59,283 bases of DNA from NCBI GenBank assembly GCA_016927865.1, contig JAFGLU010000009.1, positions 1 through 59,283 on the forward strand. Direction: 5' to 3'. Shown in pieces: positions 48,766 through 58,428 of the stretch; the first letter of the stretch is position 1, and every line of letters starts with the position of its first letter. The notes under the pieces were generated by a model. It searched no databases, was not told the DNA's origin, and was given only the letters and a program-made list of their open reading frames with translations. The translations under genes were made by a program, and so were the position numbers. The DNA comes from Anaerolineaceae bacterium. Lineage in GTDB: Bacteria > Chloroflexota > Anaerolineae > Anaerolineales > Anaerolineaceae.

Positions 48766-49908
48766 TTAGCGAGCGTAAGGGTCGGCGGCGTCGCGCAGGC
48801 CGTCGCCCAAGAAGTTCAAGGCCAGCACCGAGACCACCACCGCCAGGGCGGGGATGAGCAGCCAGGGGGCCGTGGCGATGGAGCGGATGTCCTGGGCGTC
48901 TTGCAAGAGTACGCCCCAACTGACCACCGGCTCGCGCAGGCCCAGGCCCAGGAAGCTGAGCGAGGTCTCGGACAAGATCATGCTGGGGATGGCGAGCGTG
49001 ACCGAGGCGATGATGTGGCTGGTGAAGGCAGGCAGCATGTGGTAGAAGATGATGCGCTGGTTGCTGGCGCCTTCCAGGCGAGCGGCGGTGACGAAGTCCT
49101 CTTCGCGCAGTGAGAGGAAGCGCCCACGCACCACCCGGGCCAGGCTGGTCCAGCCGATGAGCGAAAGGATGATGGTGATGGCAAAGTAGACGGTTTCCGG
49201 CGACCAGGACAGCGGCATGGCGGCAGCCAGGCCCATCCACAAGGGGATGGAGGGGATGGAGCGCAAGAAGTCGATCATGCGCTGGATGAATTGATCCAGC
49301 GCGCCGCCGTAGTAGCCGGAGATGCCGCCCAGGAAGATGCCCAGGATGAGGCTGAGCAGGACCCCCACCAGCCCGATGGACATCGAAATGCGCGTGCCCA
49401 TGATCATGCGGCTGAGCAGGTCGCGGCCCAGGCGGTCGGCTCCCAGTAGATAAATGGATTGGGTTGGGTCTTGGGGGCCGAAGAGGTGCAAGTCGCTTTT
49501 GATGCCCAAGAACTTGTAGGGCCAGCTTTTAACGAAGAACTTGAGCGGAATGTCAACGGTGGTGTCCTGGACGAACTCGCGGCGCAGGGCGACCGGGTCA
49601 ACGGTGCTGGTCAGGCCGTAGACGTACCAGCCAGGGTTACCCTGGGCATCTTTGAGGTGCAGGGCTTGTGGCGGGGCGTATAAAAAGTTGGAATTGGTGG
49701 CTGAGGGGTCAAAGGGGGCCAAAAAATCGGCGAATAATGCGATCAGGTAGATAAGAATGATGATCACGCCGCAGATGAGGGCCATTTTGTGCTTGCGAAA
49801 TTTCCACCACACCAGCTTCCATTGCGGCGCGACGAAAACCTTGGCTTCCACTTCAGGGGCGGATAAAGGTTCGAGGGTTTCGGCTAACTGAGGGTCAACG
49901 CTTGTCAT
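48766..49908 (-). CDS. ABC transporter permease (DppC type)
   Basis: The 380-residue protein has an N-terminal cytoplasmic stretch, a first membrane segment at about 40-60 (ALICGVIIILIYLIALFADF), a long extracytoplasmic loop and a cluster of five helices. The EAA-like coupling loop (AARLEGASNQRIIFYHMLP) and GADRLGRDLLSRMIMG are typical of DppC/OppC. The large loop between TM1 and the core is longer than in E. coli DppC. Confidence 0.9.
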   Translation of the reverse strand: MTSVDPQLAETLEPLSAPEVEAKVFVAPQWKLVWWKFRKHKMALICGVIIILIYLIALFADFLAPFDPSATNSNFLYAPPQALHLKDAQGNPGWYVYGLTSTVDPVALRREFVQDTTVDIPLKFFVKSWPYKFLGIKSDLHLFGPQDPTQSIYLLGADRLGRDLLSRMIMGTRISMSIGLVGVLLSLILGIFLGGISGYYGGALDQFIQRMIDFLRSIPSIPLWMGLAAAMPLSWSPETVYFAITIILSLIGWTSLARVVRGRFLSLREEDFVTAARLEGASNQRIIFYHMLPAFTSHIIASVTLAIPSMILSETSLSFLGLGLREPVVSWGVLLQDAQDIRSIATAPWLLIPALAVVVSVLALNFLGDGLRDAADPYAR

Positions 49909-49934
49909 CGCAGGTCACTCCCTATGCGGCCCGG

Positions 49935-50921
49935 TCATTGGTAACGGATGCGCGGATCTAGCAGCGCCAGGAGAATATCGGACACGAAGGTGCCCAGGAC
50001 GGTGGCTACGCTGAGCACCAGGATCATCGACCCTGCCAGGTACATGTCCTGAGATTGCAAGGAGCGCAAGAGCAGCGGCCCGGTGGTGGGCAGGTTCATC
50101 ACCTGGGACAGGATGATCGAGCCGGAGATGAGGCCCGGCAGAATCCAGCCCAGCGTGCTGACGAAGGGGTTGAGCGCCAGGCGTACGGGGTACTTGAGGA
50201 TGGCTTTCCACTCAGGCAGGCCTTTGGCGCGCGCGGTGATGACATAGGGGCGGCGCAGTTCATCCAGCAAGTTGGCCCGCAGGATTCGGATCAACTCGGC
50301 GGTGCCGCTGAGCCCCAGGATGAGGGCGGGCAGCCAGAGATGGGCCAGTAAATCCTTGACGCGCGCCCAGCTCCAGGCCGCGCTGATGTATTCATCAGAG
50401 AAGAGGCCGCTGGTGGTCTGGCCCAGGTACTTAAATTGAAGGTACATGAGCACCAGGGCGACCAGAAAGGCCGGCACCGAGACGCCGATGAAGCCGATGA
50501 GGGTAAAGATGTAATCGCCGGCGGAGTACTGCTTGACGGCGGAATAGATGCCGATGGGGAAGGCGATGATCCAGGTGAGTAGCACGCTGACCAGCGACAG
50601 CCACATAGTCAGCCAGATACGGTCCCAGATGAGCGAAGAGACCGGCTCGCGATGTTCAAACGATAGGCCGTAGTCGCCACGGAAGATGATGCCGGTGATC
50701 CATTTGTAATACTGAATCATCACGGGCTGGTCGAGGCCGTAGGCTTCGCGCAAGTTTTCCAGGGTGTCCTGGCTGACAGTGTCACCCATCGCCGCCAGAT
50801 TGGCCATGTAGCTGGTGGCGAAATCGCCAGGAGGAAGCTGGATGATTACAAAGGCCACGATAGAGGCTAAAAAGAGCGTGGGGATCATTGCAAGAATTCG
50901 GCGGAAGATGAAACTGAGCAC
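49935..50921 (-). CDS. ABC transporter permease (DppB type)
   Basis: With the GTG start at 50921 the protein has 328 residues; AAGGAGG (complement of 50931-50937) precedes it, whereas the ATG at 50957 has no site. It has about six helices, DppB-type N-terminus (FIFRRILAMIPTLFLASIVAF) and a coupling loop with RPYVITARAKGLPEW. It pairs with the DppC-type permease. The start choice is not certain. Confidence 0.9.
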   Translation of the reverse strand: MLSFIFRRILAMIPTLFLASIVAFVIIQLPPGDFATSYMANLAAMGDTVSQDTLENLREAYGLDQPVMIQYYKWITGIIFRGDYGLSFEHREPVSSLIWDRIWLTMWLSLVSVLLTWIIAFPIGIYSAVKQYSAGDYIFTLIGFIGVSVPAFLVALVLMYLQFKYLGQTTSGLFSDEYISAAWSWARVKDLLAHLWLPALILGLSGTAELIRILRANLLDELRRPYVITARAKGLPEWKAILKYPVRLALNPFVSTLGWILPGLISGSIILSQVMNLPTTGPLLLRSLQSQDMYLAGSMILVLSVATVLGTFVSDILLALLDPRIRYQ

Positions 50922-50962
50922 TGCCTGGTTCCTCCTTGTGCGCCTGGATGCCTTCAAGGGGG

Positions 50963-50996
50963 GCCAGAGGCCGGCTTTTTGGGGCCAGCCTCTGGC
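50963..50996 (-). other. Intercistronic mRNA hairpin after the substrate-binding protein gene
   Basis: GCCAGAGGCCGGC (50963-50975) and GCCAGCCTCTGGC (50984-50996) form a 13-bp stem with one imperfect pair and an 8-base loop. It lies between the binding-protein stop and the permease start, without a following T-run. Such stems commonly protect the upstream mRNA and lower expression of the permease genes; this role is inferred. Confidence 0.65.
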
Positions 50997-51030
50997 AAAA
51001 AGAGTCGGAATTTAGGGGCCTTTACCTATT

Positions 51031-53073
51031 TTACCTGTAGAAGAAGGCAAAGGTGTTCACCGGGGCCGGGGTAGGATAGCTCCAGGAGTTGATGATCACG
51101 TCTGGAACGTTGCCCATGTTGTTCTTAGCAATGCCGTAGCCCTTGGCTGCTGTGGAAATACCCAGGCAGGGGAAGTAATCGGCAGACATTTGCAGCAGTT
51201 CCTTCATCATGGCGACTTGTTCGTCCCAGGTGGTGGCGCTCTTGACTTCGGCGTACTTGTCCATCATGGCCTTGACTTCCGCAGGGGGCTCTTCGGCCAG
51301 GGGGTCGGCGGGGTTGGTGTACCAGGCGGCCCAGGCAACCGCGTAGGCCGATTCGTTGCCGTTGGGGAAGAAATTGCGCGGGTCGAGGATGGGATTGAAG
51401 CCGCCCTCGCCGCCCCAGATCATGGCGTCGAGGTCGTTGTTGTTCTTGCGCTCATACATCAAGGAGCGATCCTCGGACTTGGCTTCAGCCATGATGCCCA
51501 CGGCCTTCCAGTATTTGGCGATCATGTTGCCGGTATCGACCTGGTCGATGTTGGCGTTGGCAATCTCGATCACGATGGTAAACACCTTGCCGTCGGGGCG
51601 CAGGCGGAAGCCTTCGTCGTTCTTATCAGGCAGCACCTTGTCGAGGTATTCGTTGGCCTTGGCCACATCGTATTCGGTGAACTGCTTTGCAAGCTGTTCG
51701 TTGTAGAAGACACTGCTCTTCAGAGCGGCTGGTTGAGAAGCCTCGCCCATCGTCACATAGACGGTGTTGATGATGTCCTGGCGGTTGATGGCGTAGGACA
51801 GGCCAACGCGGAAATCTTTATTCTGCAGAATTTCGCGCATGACCGGGTCTTTGTGGGTCAGGTTGAGCATGACCACGTTGCTGTTGGAACCGGCCTGCTC
51901 CAGGTCAAAGATGCGGTAGTCGCCTTTTTCCATGTTGTCATAGAGGACGGCTTTGTTGGCCAGGGTGTTGAAGTGGCGCATCTGGAAGTCGATCTCGCCG
52001 TTGGCGGCCTTCAGCAGCATGGAAGGAACGTCCTGGTAAACGCCGAAGACCATCTTATCAATGTAAGGATACTGCTGGCCGTTCTGGTCCACCTTCCAAT
52101 AGTAGGGGTTGCGCACCAGGGTGACCTGGGTGGCATTGCCGGAGAAGGGTTCTTCCACCATCCAGGCAAACAGGGTGGGGCGGCCGGCTACATTGTAGGG
52201 GCCCATGCCGCCGCCGTCCGCCTGGACAACTTTGGCTACAAACATATCGGTCCAGGCAGCGTACCCGCCCTCTTCCATCATCGCTGCCAGCTTGTCAGCG
52301 GCCAGGTAAGTGGCGTGATATTGCACAGCGAAGTGCTTGGGAACATTGGTTACCGAGCGAGAATCGGGGGAGGCCAGGTTCTGCAAGAACAAGCCGTTGG
52401 GCTTGGCAAAGGTGAACTTGATGGTGTAGTCATCGATCTTTTCAAACTTAACCGTCTCGCCGCCTGAGGTGAGCCAGCCAGGAACCGAGCGGGTCAGTTC
52501 GGGGTTCATGATGACGTCTTCGTACCAGAAGAGGAGGTCGTTGGCGGTGAATTCCACGCCGTCAGACCACTTGACGCCCTTGCGCAGCGCGAAGGTGTAC
52601 TCGGTGGCGTCGGCGCTCACTTCCCAGCTCTCTGCCAGGCTGGGGATGATGGTATCCCAGGAGGGACTCCAGCGAACGAGGGTTTCGTAACCCAAGATGC
52701 GGTAGAAGCTGGCGTCGTCGGTACCGCCGCGCATACCCATGCGCCAGACACCGCCGTATTTGCCGACCTCGGCAGATTCGACTACCAGGGGATTGGCGGG
52801 CAGGCGCTCCTCAACGGGCGGCAGTTCGCCAGCGGCCACTTTTTCGGCCAGGTCGGGGGCTTCGGTGTATAATGGCGCGGGCGGCTCGGTGGGTTGTTCG
52901 GCTGCCTCGGCGGCGGCCGTTGCCGTGGGCTCTGCCGGTTTGGCGGTGTTGGTGGGGGCAGGGGGAGAAGTGGGTTCAACGGCCGCGGTGGGGGTGGCGG
53001 TGGTGCAGGCTCCCAGCGTCAAGGCCAGGAGTACCAACAAAGAAACAAGTCGATAGCTGAATGGGCGAGACAT
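51031..53073 (-). CDS. ABC transporter substrate-binding lipoprotein (family 5)
   Basis: The protein has a lipoprotein signal (LVSLLVLLALTLGAC, lipidated Cys) and a Thr/Pro/Ala-rich tether. The family-5 binding fold follows, with LAESWEVSADATEYTFALRKGVKWSDG and later YAINRQDIINTVY and ARNLYF-like core elements. Family-5 proteins bind peptides, but many bind oligosaccharides. The start at 53073 is taken because GGAGG sits seven bases ahead; the upstream ATG at 53085 is part of this site. Size about 680 residues, on the large side, as in sugar-binding members. First gene of the operon, divergent from the LacI gene. Confidence 0.9.
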   Translation of the reverse strand: MSRPFSYRLVSLLVLLALTLGACTTATPTAAVEPTSPPAPTNTAKPAEPTATAAAEAAEQPTEPPAPLYTEAPDLAEKVAAGELPPVEERLPANPLVVESAEVGKYGGVWRMGMRGGTDDASFYRILGYETLVRWSPSWDTIIPSLAESWEVSADATEYTFALRKGVKWSDGVEFTANDLLFWYEDVIMNPELTRSVPGWLTSGGETVKFEKIDDYTIKFTFAKPNGLFLQNLASPDSRSVTNVPKHFAVQYHATYLAADKLAAMMEEGGYAAWTDMFVAKVVQADGGGMGPYNVAGRPTLFAWMVEEPFSGNATQVTLVRNPYYWKVDQNGQQYPYIDKMVFGVYQDVPSMLLKAANGEIDFQMRHFNTLANKAVLYDNMEKGDYRIFDLEQAGSNSNVVMLNLTHKDPVMREILQNKDFRVGLSYAINRQDIINTVYVTMGEASQPAALKSSVFYNEQLAKQFTEYDVAKANEYLDKVLPDKNDEGFRLRPDGKVFTIVIEIANANIDQVDTGNMIAKYWKAVGIMAEAKSEDRSLMYERKNNNDLDAMIWGGEGGFNPILDPRNFFPNGNESAYAVAWAAWYTNPADPLAEEPPAEVKAMMDKYAEVKSATTWDEQVAMMKELLQMSADYFPCLGISTAAKGYGIAKNNMGNVPDVIINSWSYPTPAPVNTFAFFYR

Positions 53074-53111
53074 ACTTTCCTCCAAAAGGTGAAATAATTG
53101 GATACGTTACC

Positions 53112-53193
53112 TTAGACGGTTTATAGTTTTAAGTGGGTGATTGCAACAACACCTCCTTGTCGAAGTTCTGAGGGAATTGTGGATACCGTCTAA
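53112..53193. promoter_or_regulatory. Inverted TTAGACGGT / ACCGTCTAA pair in leader of the ABC operon
   Basis: TTAGACGGT (53112-53120) and ACCGTCTAA (53185-53193) are exact complements spaced 64 bp apart. They lie in the predicted 5' leader of the operon and may be paired operator half-sites or a long-range RNA stem. Confidence 0.45.
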
Positions 53194-53249
53194 AGTGAAG
53201 TTTGTAAAGAAATGTGGATGGATAGACATGGACAATAAATTACATCATC

Positions 53250-53278
53250 AGTTTACAGAATATACAGTAAAAAGTCAA
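53250..53278 (-). promoter_or_regulatory. Candidate promoter of the ABC importer operon
   Basis: On the minus strand TTGACT (complement of 53273-53278) and TAAACT (complement of 53250-53255) are spaced 17 bp. The region is distinctly AT-rich. The transcript would have a ~170-base leader. Confidence 0.55.
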
Positions 53279-53287
53279 TATACCACT

Positions 53288-53320
53288 TGTATATTACAGA
53301 TGATTCTGCCATAATATACA
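53288..53320. promoter_or_regulatory. Candidate operator TGTATATTA-15-TAATATACA
   Basis: An exact 9-bp inverted repeat (53288-53296 and 53312-53320) lies in the divergent promoter region next to the promoter of the importer operon and overlaps a possible promoter of the LacI gene (TTGTAT at 53287, TAATAT at 53312). Binding by the encoded LacI protein is inferred. Confidence 0.5.
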
Positions 53321-53421
53321 TGTAAATAACGAATGCTCGGGTTAAGGGATGAAACGCCTCAAGAAAAGACTTGTCCCGAACTCACGTTGAATAGATTGGT
53401 TGTTTGTGAAAGAGAGGTTTC

Positions 53422-54447
53422 ATGGGCGGGGACTCAAACTCTCCTAAAATTGCAGATGTTGCTCGCATTGCTGGAGTCTCCACGGCGACGGTCTCACGGG
53501 TGATCCATGATAATGGCTTCGTGAGCGAAGATACTCGCTCGCGGGTGGAAAAGGCGGTCGAGCAGTTGGGTTACCAGACGCGCCGGGTGCCCCGCCAGAT
53601 TGTTTCGGAGAAAATTGTCCTGCTCCTGACGGGTGATATTGTCAACCCCTTTTTTGCCGAGGTGATTCGCGGCGCGCAGGATGAAATCATCCTGCAAAAG
53701 TGCGCCATGAACATCATGCAATTGTCTACCGATCACTCCAAGATTGTGCGGGCTGCTGCCCAGATACCGGCGGCGGGGATCATTATTACCGGCTCTTACC
53801 CCTTTCCGGAGCTGATGGAGTGGCGCGAAGAGGCTAAAGTTCCGCTGGTGGTGATCAACTATCGAATCAACCAGCCGGGCATCGGCTGCATTATGGTGGA
53901 TTTTAAGGACGCCTTTGCCCGCGCAACGCGGCATTTCATCAACCTGGGGCACACGCGCATCGGTTATGTGGACGTGACGGGCGGGTCGGAAATTTCAATG
54001 GCGCGCATGAACGGTTATAAGACCGCTCTGGCGGAGGCGAACATCCCCTTCCGCTCGGAGCTATATACGGCTATCCCTGCAGATACGCACGTGTATGGCG
54101 GCTTCCAGGCTGCCAGCAACCTGCTGGCGCTGCCACCCGAGGAACGCCCCACGGCCATTTTGGGGTTCAACGACTTGTTCGCTCTGGGCATCATGCACGC
54201 GGTGCGGGCCCACGGGCTGCGCGTTCCGGATGACATTTCGGTAATCGGCTGTGACGATGTGCCCATGGCGGCCTATGCTTTCCCGCCGCTGACCACTGTG
54301 AGTTTGCCGAAGTATCGCATTGGCAAGCTGGCCGTCTCGACGCTGCTACAAATGTGCATCGAAGCGCCCGATCCGATGGGCACCTACACTCTGATGGAAA
54401 GCCCGCTGATCATCCGCGAGTCGACCGCGCCCTGCTCAAAGGGGTGA
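53422..54447 (+). CDS. LacI family transcriptional regulator
   Basis: The 341-residue protein has the LacI helix-turn-helix and hinge region (IADVARIAGVSTATVSRVI, about 10-28) and a periplasmic-binding-protein-like effector domain with ILGFNDLFALGIMHAVRAHGL and a C-terminal TTVSLPKYRIGKLAV. It should repress the divergent importer operon until a sugar signal binds. A weak site (AGAGAGG) precedes the ATG. Confidence 0.93.
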   Translation: MGGDSNSPKIADVARIAGVSTATVSRVIHDNGFVSEDTRSRVEKAVEQLGYQTRRVPRQIVSEKIVLLLTGDIVNPFFAEVIRGAQDEIILQKCAMNIMQLSTDHSKIVRAAAQIPAAGIIITGSYPFPELMEWREEAKVPLVVINYRINQPGIGCIMVDFKDAFARATRHFINLGHTRIGYVDVTGGSEISMARMNGYKTALAEANIPFRSELYTAIPADTHVYGGFQAASNLLALPPEERPTAILGFNDLFALGIMHAVRAHGLRVPDDISVIGCDDVPMAAYAFPPLTTVSLPKYRIGKLAVSTLLQMCIEAPDPMGTYTLMESPLIIRESTAPCSKG

Positions 54448-54600
54448 ATGGGCTAGCCCGATGGATCTGGCCTGAGGCAAAGCGGGGATGTCGGGCAGAT
54501 TCATGAGAAAGAAGAAGCGGGGTAAGGATACCCCGCCTACCCGGGTGGAGTCTGGCGCCGGGGCAGTTTGAAGAGGTGTGCGCGGGTGGAATTGCCCGCG
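54448..54600. other. Convergent gap between LacI and fucosidase genes
   Basis: A hairpin, GCGGGG/CCCCGC, lies at about 54515-54535 with no strong T-run, resembling the GTAAG..CCGCCTAC pieces of dispersed repeats. It could serve as a shared transcription end. Confidence 0.4.
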
Positions 54601-56892
54601 TTATAGGCCCGCCGCTACGGATAATTCTCTATCCAGTCGAACGGATGCGCCGGGAGCAAACGTAATTTGGCGCAGGTGGTTCTGGTAGCGAACAGCGCAC
54701 TCTGCGCCGTTGCTGCTGTGAATTACGGCCTGGGTCAGCTTACCCTTTACCCAGGCGATATCCACCGTGAAGCCGCCCCGCGCGCGCAGGCTGGTGACGC
54801 TGCCTTGAGGCCAGACTTTGGGCAGCGCGGGCAGCAGGTGGATCTCGCCGGCATGGGATTGCAGCAGCATTTCGGCGATACCCGCTGTGGCGCCAAAGTT
54901 GCCGTCGATTTGGAAGGGCGGGTGCGCGTCAAACAGGTTGGGGTACACGCCGCCCCCGTCATGATAGGCAACTTCCGGGGAGTCGATGGGGGTGAGGGCT
55001 CTTTGTAGAAGCAAATAGGCGTGGTCACCCTCCAGCAGCCGGGCCCAGAAGTTGATTTTCCAGGCCAGGCTCCAGCCGGTGCCCACGTCGCCGCGCAGTT
55101 CAAGGGTGCGCTTGGCAGCGGCAAAAAGCTCGGGCGTTCGGGATTGCGTGATCTGCGAGCCAGGATGCAGGCCGAACAAATGCGAAGTGTGGCGGTGCTG
55201 GCGCTCGGGCGCTTCCAGGTCCCAATCTTCGAGCCATTCTTGCAGTTGCCCGGCCTTGCCCACCTGCATGGGGGCCAGGCGGGCCAGCGCGGCTGCCAGT
55301 TCTGCCGTGATGGGGTCAGCCACGGCGAGGATTTCGGCGGCGCGCAAACAGGTCGTGAACAGCTCACGCACGATTTGCGAGTCCATGGTTGGCCCGGCGC
55401 AAATGGCAACGCCGCCGGGATGGATGTTTTCGGGCGAGAGGCTGGGGCAGGTGACCAGCCAGCCGGTTTTAGGCTCTTGCACCAGGGTATCGAGGAAGAA
55501 GCGCGCCGCGCCGATCATCACCGGGTAGGCTTGCACCAGAAAGTCCCGATCACCGGTGAAGGCGAAATGTTCCCATAAATGAAGGCACAGCCACGCGCCG
55601 CCCGTGGGCCAAAAGCCCCACAAAGGCCCGTCGATGGGGGCGGTGGCCCGCCACAGATCGGTGTTGTGGTGGCAGACCCACCCGCCCGCGCCGTAGTGCA
55701 CCCGGGCGGTGCGGCTGCCCGGCTCGGCCAGTTCCGCCACCATGCGCAGCAGGGGTTCGTGGCATTCGCCCAGGTTGGTCACTTCGGCGGGCCAGTAGTT
55801 CATCTGGGTGTTGATGTTGACGGTGTATTTCGACTCCCAGGGCGGGGTCATTGAGTCGTTCCAGATGCCTTGCAGGTTGGCGGGCTGCGTGCCGGGACGG
55901 GAGGAGGCGATCAGCAGGTAGCGCCCATACTGAAAGTACAGCGCCGCCAGGTCGGTATCGGCGCCTTCTTGGAAGCGCAGCAAGCGCTCATCGGTGGGCA
56001 GACCCGCGGCGGGGGTGCGGCCCAGGTCGATCTGCACGCGGTGGAACAGGCGCTGGTGCTCGGTGATGTGATCCTGGCGCACATCGGCAAAGAGACGGGC
56101 AGCGGCTTGCTGGAGACAAGCCCGAGCCAGGGCATCCGGGTCGCCGCTAACATCCTGCCACGATATATAACTGGTGGCGATGGCGATCAACAGCGTGACG
56201 GCATCGGCTCCGCGGACCTCGATGTTCTGTCCGGATGCGATGATTTCCCCGCCTTCGGGTTGGACGAGCACCCGCGCCTGAAACTTCAGGCGGCCCGAAA
56301 TGCCAAATGCGTCCCCATTTTGGCCATCGACCACCAACGTGTCGCTGCCTTCAATGTGAATGGTGGCGATTTGCGGGGTGGAAAACCCGGCGGTAAAGCT
56401 GATTTGCCCCAGCCGGTCGGCGCTCAGACGCACGACGATGACTTGATCGACCGGGCTGGCGAACACCTCGCGGGTGAAGGTCACATCGCCGCTGCGATAG
56501 GTGACGCAGGCCAGGGCGCTGTCCAGGTCCAGTTCGCGGCGGTACTCGCTGAAATCCTCATGGTCGGGAAAGTCGAGAATCAAGTCGCCCACGGGCTGGT
56601 AGGGCATCTGCTTGATGGGCTGGGCCATCATCTGCTCGCCGATGAGCCGGTCGGCGGCTTGATACTCCCCGGCAAAGATCAGCCGGCGGGCCTCGGGCAG
56701 CGCCGCAAGAGCGTTGGGATTGTTGGGGTCGTAAGGCCCCCCGGCGTAGAGCGTGTCTTCATTGAGTTGCAGGCGTTCCTGTGGCAAGCCGCCGAAGATC
56801 ATTGCGCCCAGCCGCCCGTTGCCCACGGGCAGGGCTTCGACCCATTTTTTCGCGGGGCGTTTGTACCAGAGGAGGAGGGGATGAGTAGTCAT
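54601..56892 (-). CDS. GH95 alpha-L-fucosidase-like glycoside hydrolase
   Basis: The 763-residue protein has the GH95 order of motifs: [20 protein letters not shown] at the start, [10 protein letters not shown] (44-53), [13 protein letters not shown] (356-368) with Asn359 and Asn361, CPSLSPENI with Glu488 as probable acid and [12 protein letters not shown] containing the probable Asp that activates water. These enzymes invert the anomeric centre and hydrolyse alpha-1,2-fucosyl (some also galactosyl) bonds. No signal peptide is visible, so it is cytoplasmic and would act on imported oligosaccharides. The frame is complete. Confidence 0.88.
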   Translation of the reverse strand: MTTHPLLLWYKRPAKKWVEALPVGNGRLGAMIFGGLPQERLQLNEDTLYAGGPYDPNNPNALAALPEARRLIFAGEYQAADRLIGEQMMAQPIKQMPYQPVGDLILDFPDHEDFSEYRRELDLDSALACVTYRSGDVTFTREVFASPVDQVIVVRLSADRLGQISFTAGFSTPQIATIHIEGSDTLVVDGQNGDAFGISGRLKFQARVLVQPEGGEIIASGQNIEVRGADAVTLLIAIATSYISWQDVSGDPDALARACLQQAAARLFADVRQDHITEHQRLFHRVQIDLGRTPAAGLPTDERLLRFQEGADTDLAALYFQYGRYLLIASSRPGTQPANLQGIWNDSMTPPWESKYTVNINTQMNYWPAEVTNLGECHEPLLRMVAELAEPGSRTARVHYGAGGWVCHHNTDLWRATAPIDGPLWGFWPTGGAWLCLHLWEHFAFTGDRDFLVQAYPVMIGAARFFLDTLVQEPKTGWLVTCPSLSPENIHPGGVAICAGPTMDSQIVRELFTTCLRAAEILAVADPITAELAAALARLAPMQVGKAGQLQEWLEDWDLEAPERQHRHTSHLFGLHPGSQITQSRTPELFAAAKRTLELRGDVGTGWSLAWKINFWARLLEGDHAYLLLQRALTPIDSPEVAYHDGGGVYPNLFDAHPPFQIDGNFGATAGIAEMLLQSHAGEIHLLPALPKVWPQGSVTSLRARGGFTVDIAWVKGKLTQAVIHSSNGAECAVRYQNHLRQITFAPGASVRLDRELSVAAGL

Positions 56893-56945
56893 GTTTTGTA
56901 TATGAAAGCAAGGAAATGGTTAAGAGTGTTGGATGGGTCGGGTAT

Positions 56946-58427
56946 TTACCTGGAAAATACGTAAACGGTTATTTCGTCGCCATCATCTTCCAGCGGCCAA
57001 ACCAGGGTGTAATCTGCTTGGAACCAGGCTTCATCAAGGAACTGGCCAGAGAACTCTTCCCGGGAAATGATCCAATCCGGCTGAAAATCTTGAATGAGCC
57101 GAGGAGAAAACAATTCCTGGTTAACTCTTTCGGGTAAGTATGGAAGACTTTCTGGTGAGACCAGGCCAATGGGGTCAAGAATTTTGGCGGAGGAGTGGCA
57201 CCAGCCAATCACGCCAATATCGGGGGCCAGAATCATCTGGCCTGTGCGCACTTTTGGGCTGGTTGCGGCGCACATCTGGAAAAACTCTTTTTCGATGGTT
57301 CGCTGCAAAGCCCAACCGGGCCATAATGTCATTAAAAGCCCTGGAACCACGAGCAGAATGATTGAAAAGCCGGCGAGTAAGGAGTACCTTTTCTGAGGCC
57401 CAATCTTATGGATAAGCCAATTTGCCCCCATGAACCAGTAAAGCAGCAGGCCTGGCATGAGCGGCAAATAATACCATGTAAAGAAAATGGGAGCGCTCTG
57501 GCTGATCATCACAGCAAGGTAGATGAGGGGATAAGCAATGATAATAAGCGCTTCCTTGGAGTGTGTCAGGAATTTCTTGAAGTTCACCACGCCCAGAAAG
57601 AGAAATGCAATGAGGCCAGGAACAATACCCACGAGTTGTGTGTAAGGCCCCAGTGTGCCTGTGCCCAAGAAAGTGGCCGAAAAAATTATGCTCCAACTGA
57701 TGCCGTTGTTTGAATATGCGGCTTGCTTGGCTAGAATGGAAAACGGGATGGGATTTCCAAAGTACCAGGTGGCCCAGCCGAACCAGGGCAGAATGGTCAA
57801 TGCTCCAATTACAATGGCTTTGGGCAAACCGGGCCGTTTTGTGAGAATGGCATGGATACCCAATGGAATGATGATCAGTGCCCCGTCCAGGCGCGTTAAC
57901 AAGATGAGCCCCGCCAAAAAAGCCGTAAGGGTCATCTGTTTCTTGACGATATAAGCCCAGTACATGCATAGGATAAGTAAAATGAAGCAACTGGTTTCCA
58001 TCCCCCCAACGGCTGTGCTCAGCCTGAAGGGTTGCAGGGCATAGACAGCGGTTAACAAGAGCGCTTGTTTTTTGTCGCGCAGCAAATGGTCGGCCAGGTG
58101 GAACAGGAGCCAAATTGCGGGGATCTCGCATGCCAGGTTGATGAGATGAGAGATCAGCGGCAGATTCTCGGATCCAAAAAAGGTGGCCAGGCTTGCCAGG
58201 AGAAGCGTGTAAAGTGGGGTTGTTGTGCCTTGAACCGCTTCTCCAAGGTTGTACACAAACCCATCGCCTTGGGCAATATTTCTGGCATAACGATAGGTGA
58301 TGTAAGCATCATCTAACGGGCGAGGGCCGCTGATGAGCATATAGAGCCCACACCCTGCCATGAGCAGGAGGAGACAGCCTTTCACCCAACCCAGCGATTT
58401 GATTCTTTGTCGGGCCGATGAGAACAT
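56946..58427 (-). CDS. GT-C-like polytopic membrane glycosyltransferase
   Basis: The 493-residue protein has an N-terminal membrane segment and about 11-13 hydrophobic helices. The acidic pair in the first outer loop (PLDDAYITYRYARNIAQG) and GFVYNLGEAVQGTTTPLYT are typical of the GT-C fold, which uses lipid-phosphate sugars. The donor and acceptor are unknown. Base composition is visibly less GC-rich than in neighbours. It lies one base upstream of the ComM coding end, with head-to-tail orientation. Confidence 0.72.
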   Translation of the reverse strand: MFSSARQRIKSLGWVKGCLLLLMAGCGLYMLISGPRPLDDAYITYRYARNIAQGDGFVYNLGEAVQGTTTPLYTLLLASLATFFGSENLPLISHLINLACEIPAIWLLFHLADHLLRDKKQALLLTAVYALQPFRLSTAVGGMETSCFILLILCMYWAYIVKKQMTLTAFLAGLILLTRLDGALIIIPLGIHAILTKRPGLPKAIVIGALTILPWFGWATWYFGNPIPFSILAKQAAYSNNGISWSIIFSATFLGTGTLGPYTQLVGIVPGLIAFLFLGVVNFKKFLTHSKEALIIIAYPLIYLAVMISQSAPIFFTWYYLPLMPGLLLYWFMGANWLIHKIGPQKRYSLLAGFSIILLVVPGLLMTLWPGWALQRTIEKEFFQMCAATSPKVRTGQMILAPDIGVIGWCHSSAKILDPIGLVSPESLPYLPERVNQELFSPRLIQDFQPDWIISREEFSGQFLDEAWFQADYTLVWPLEDDGDEITVYVFSR

Positions 58428-58428
58428 T

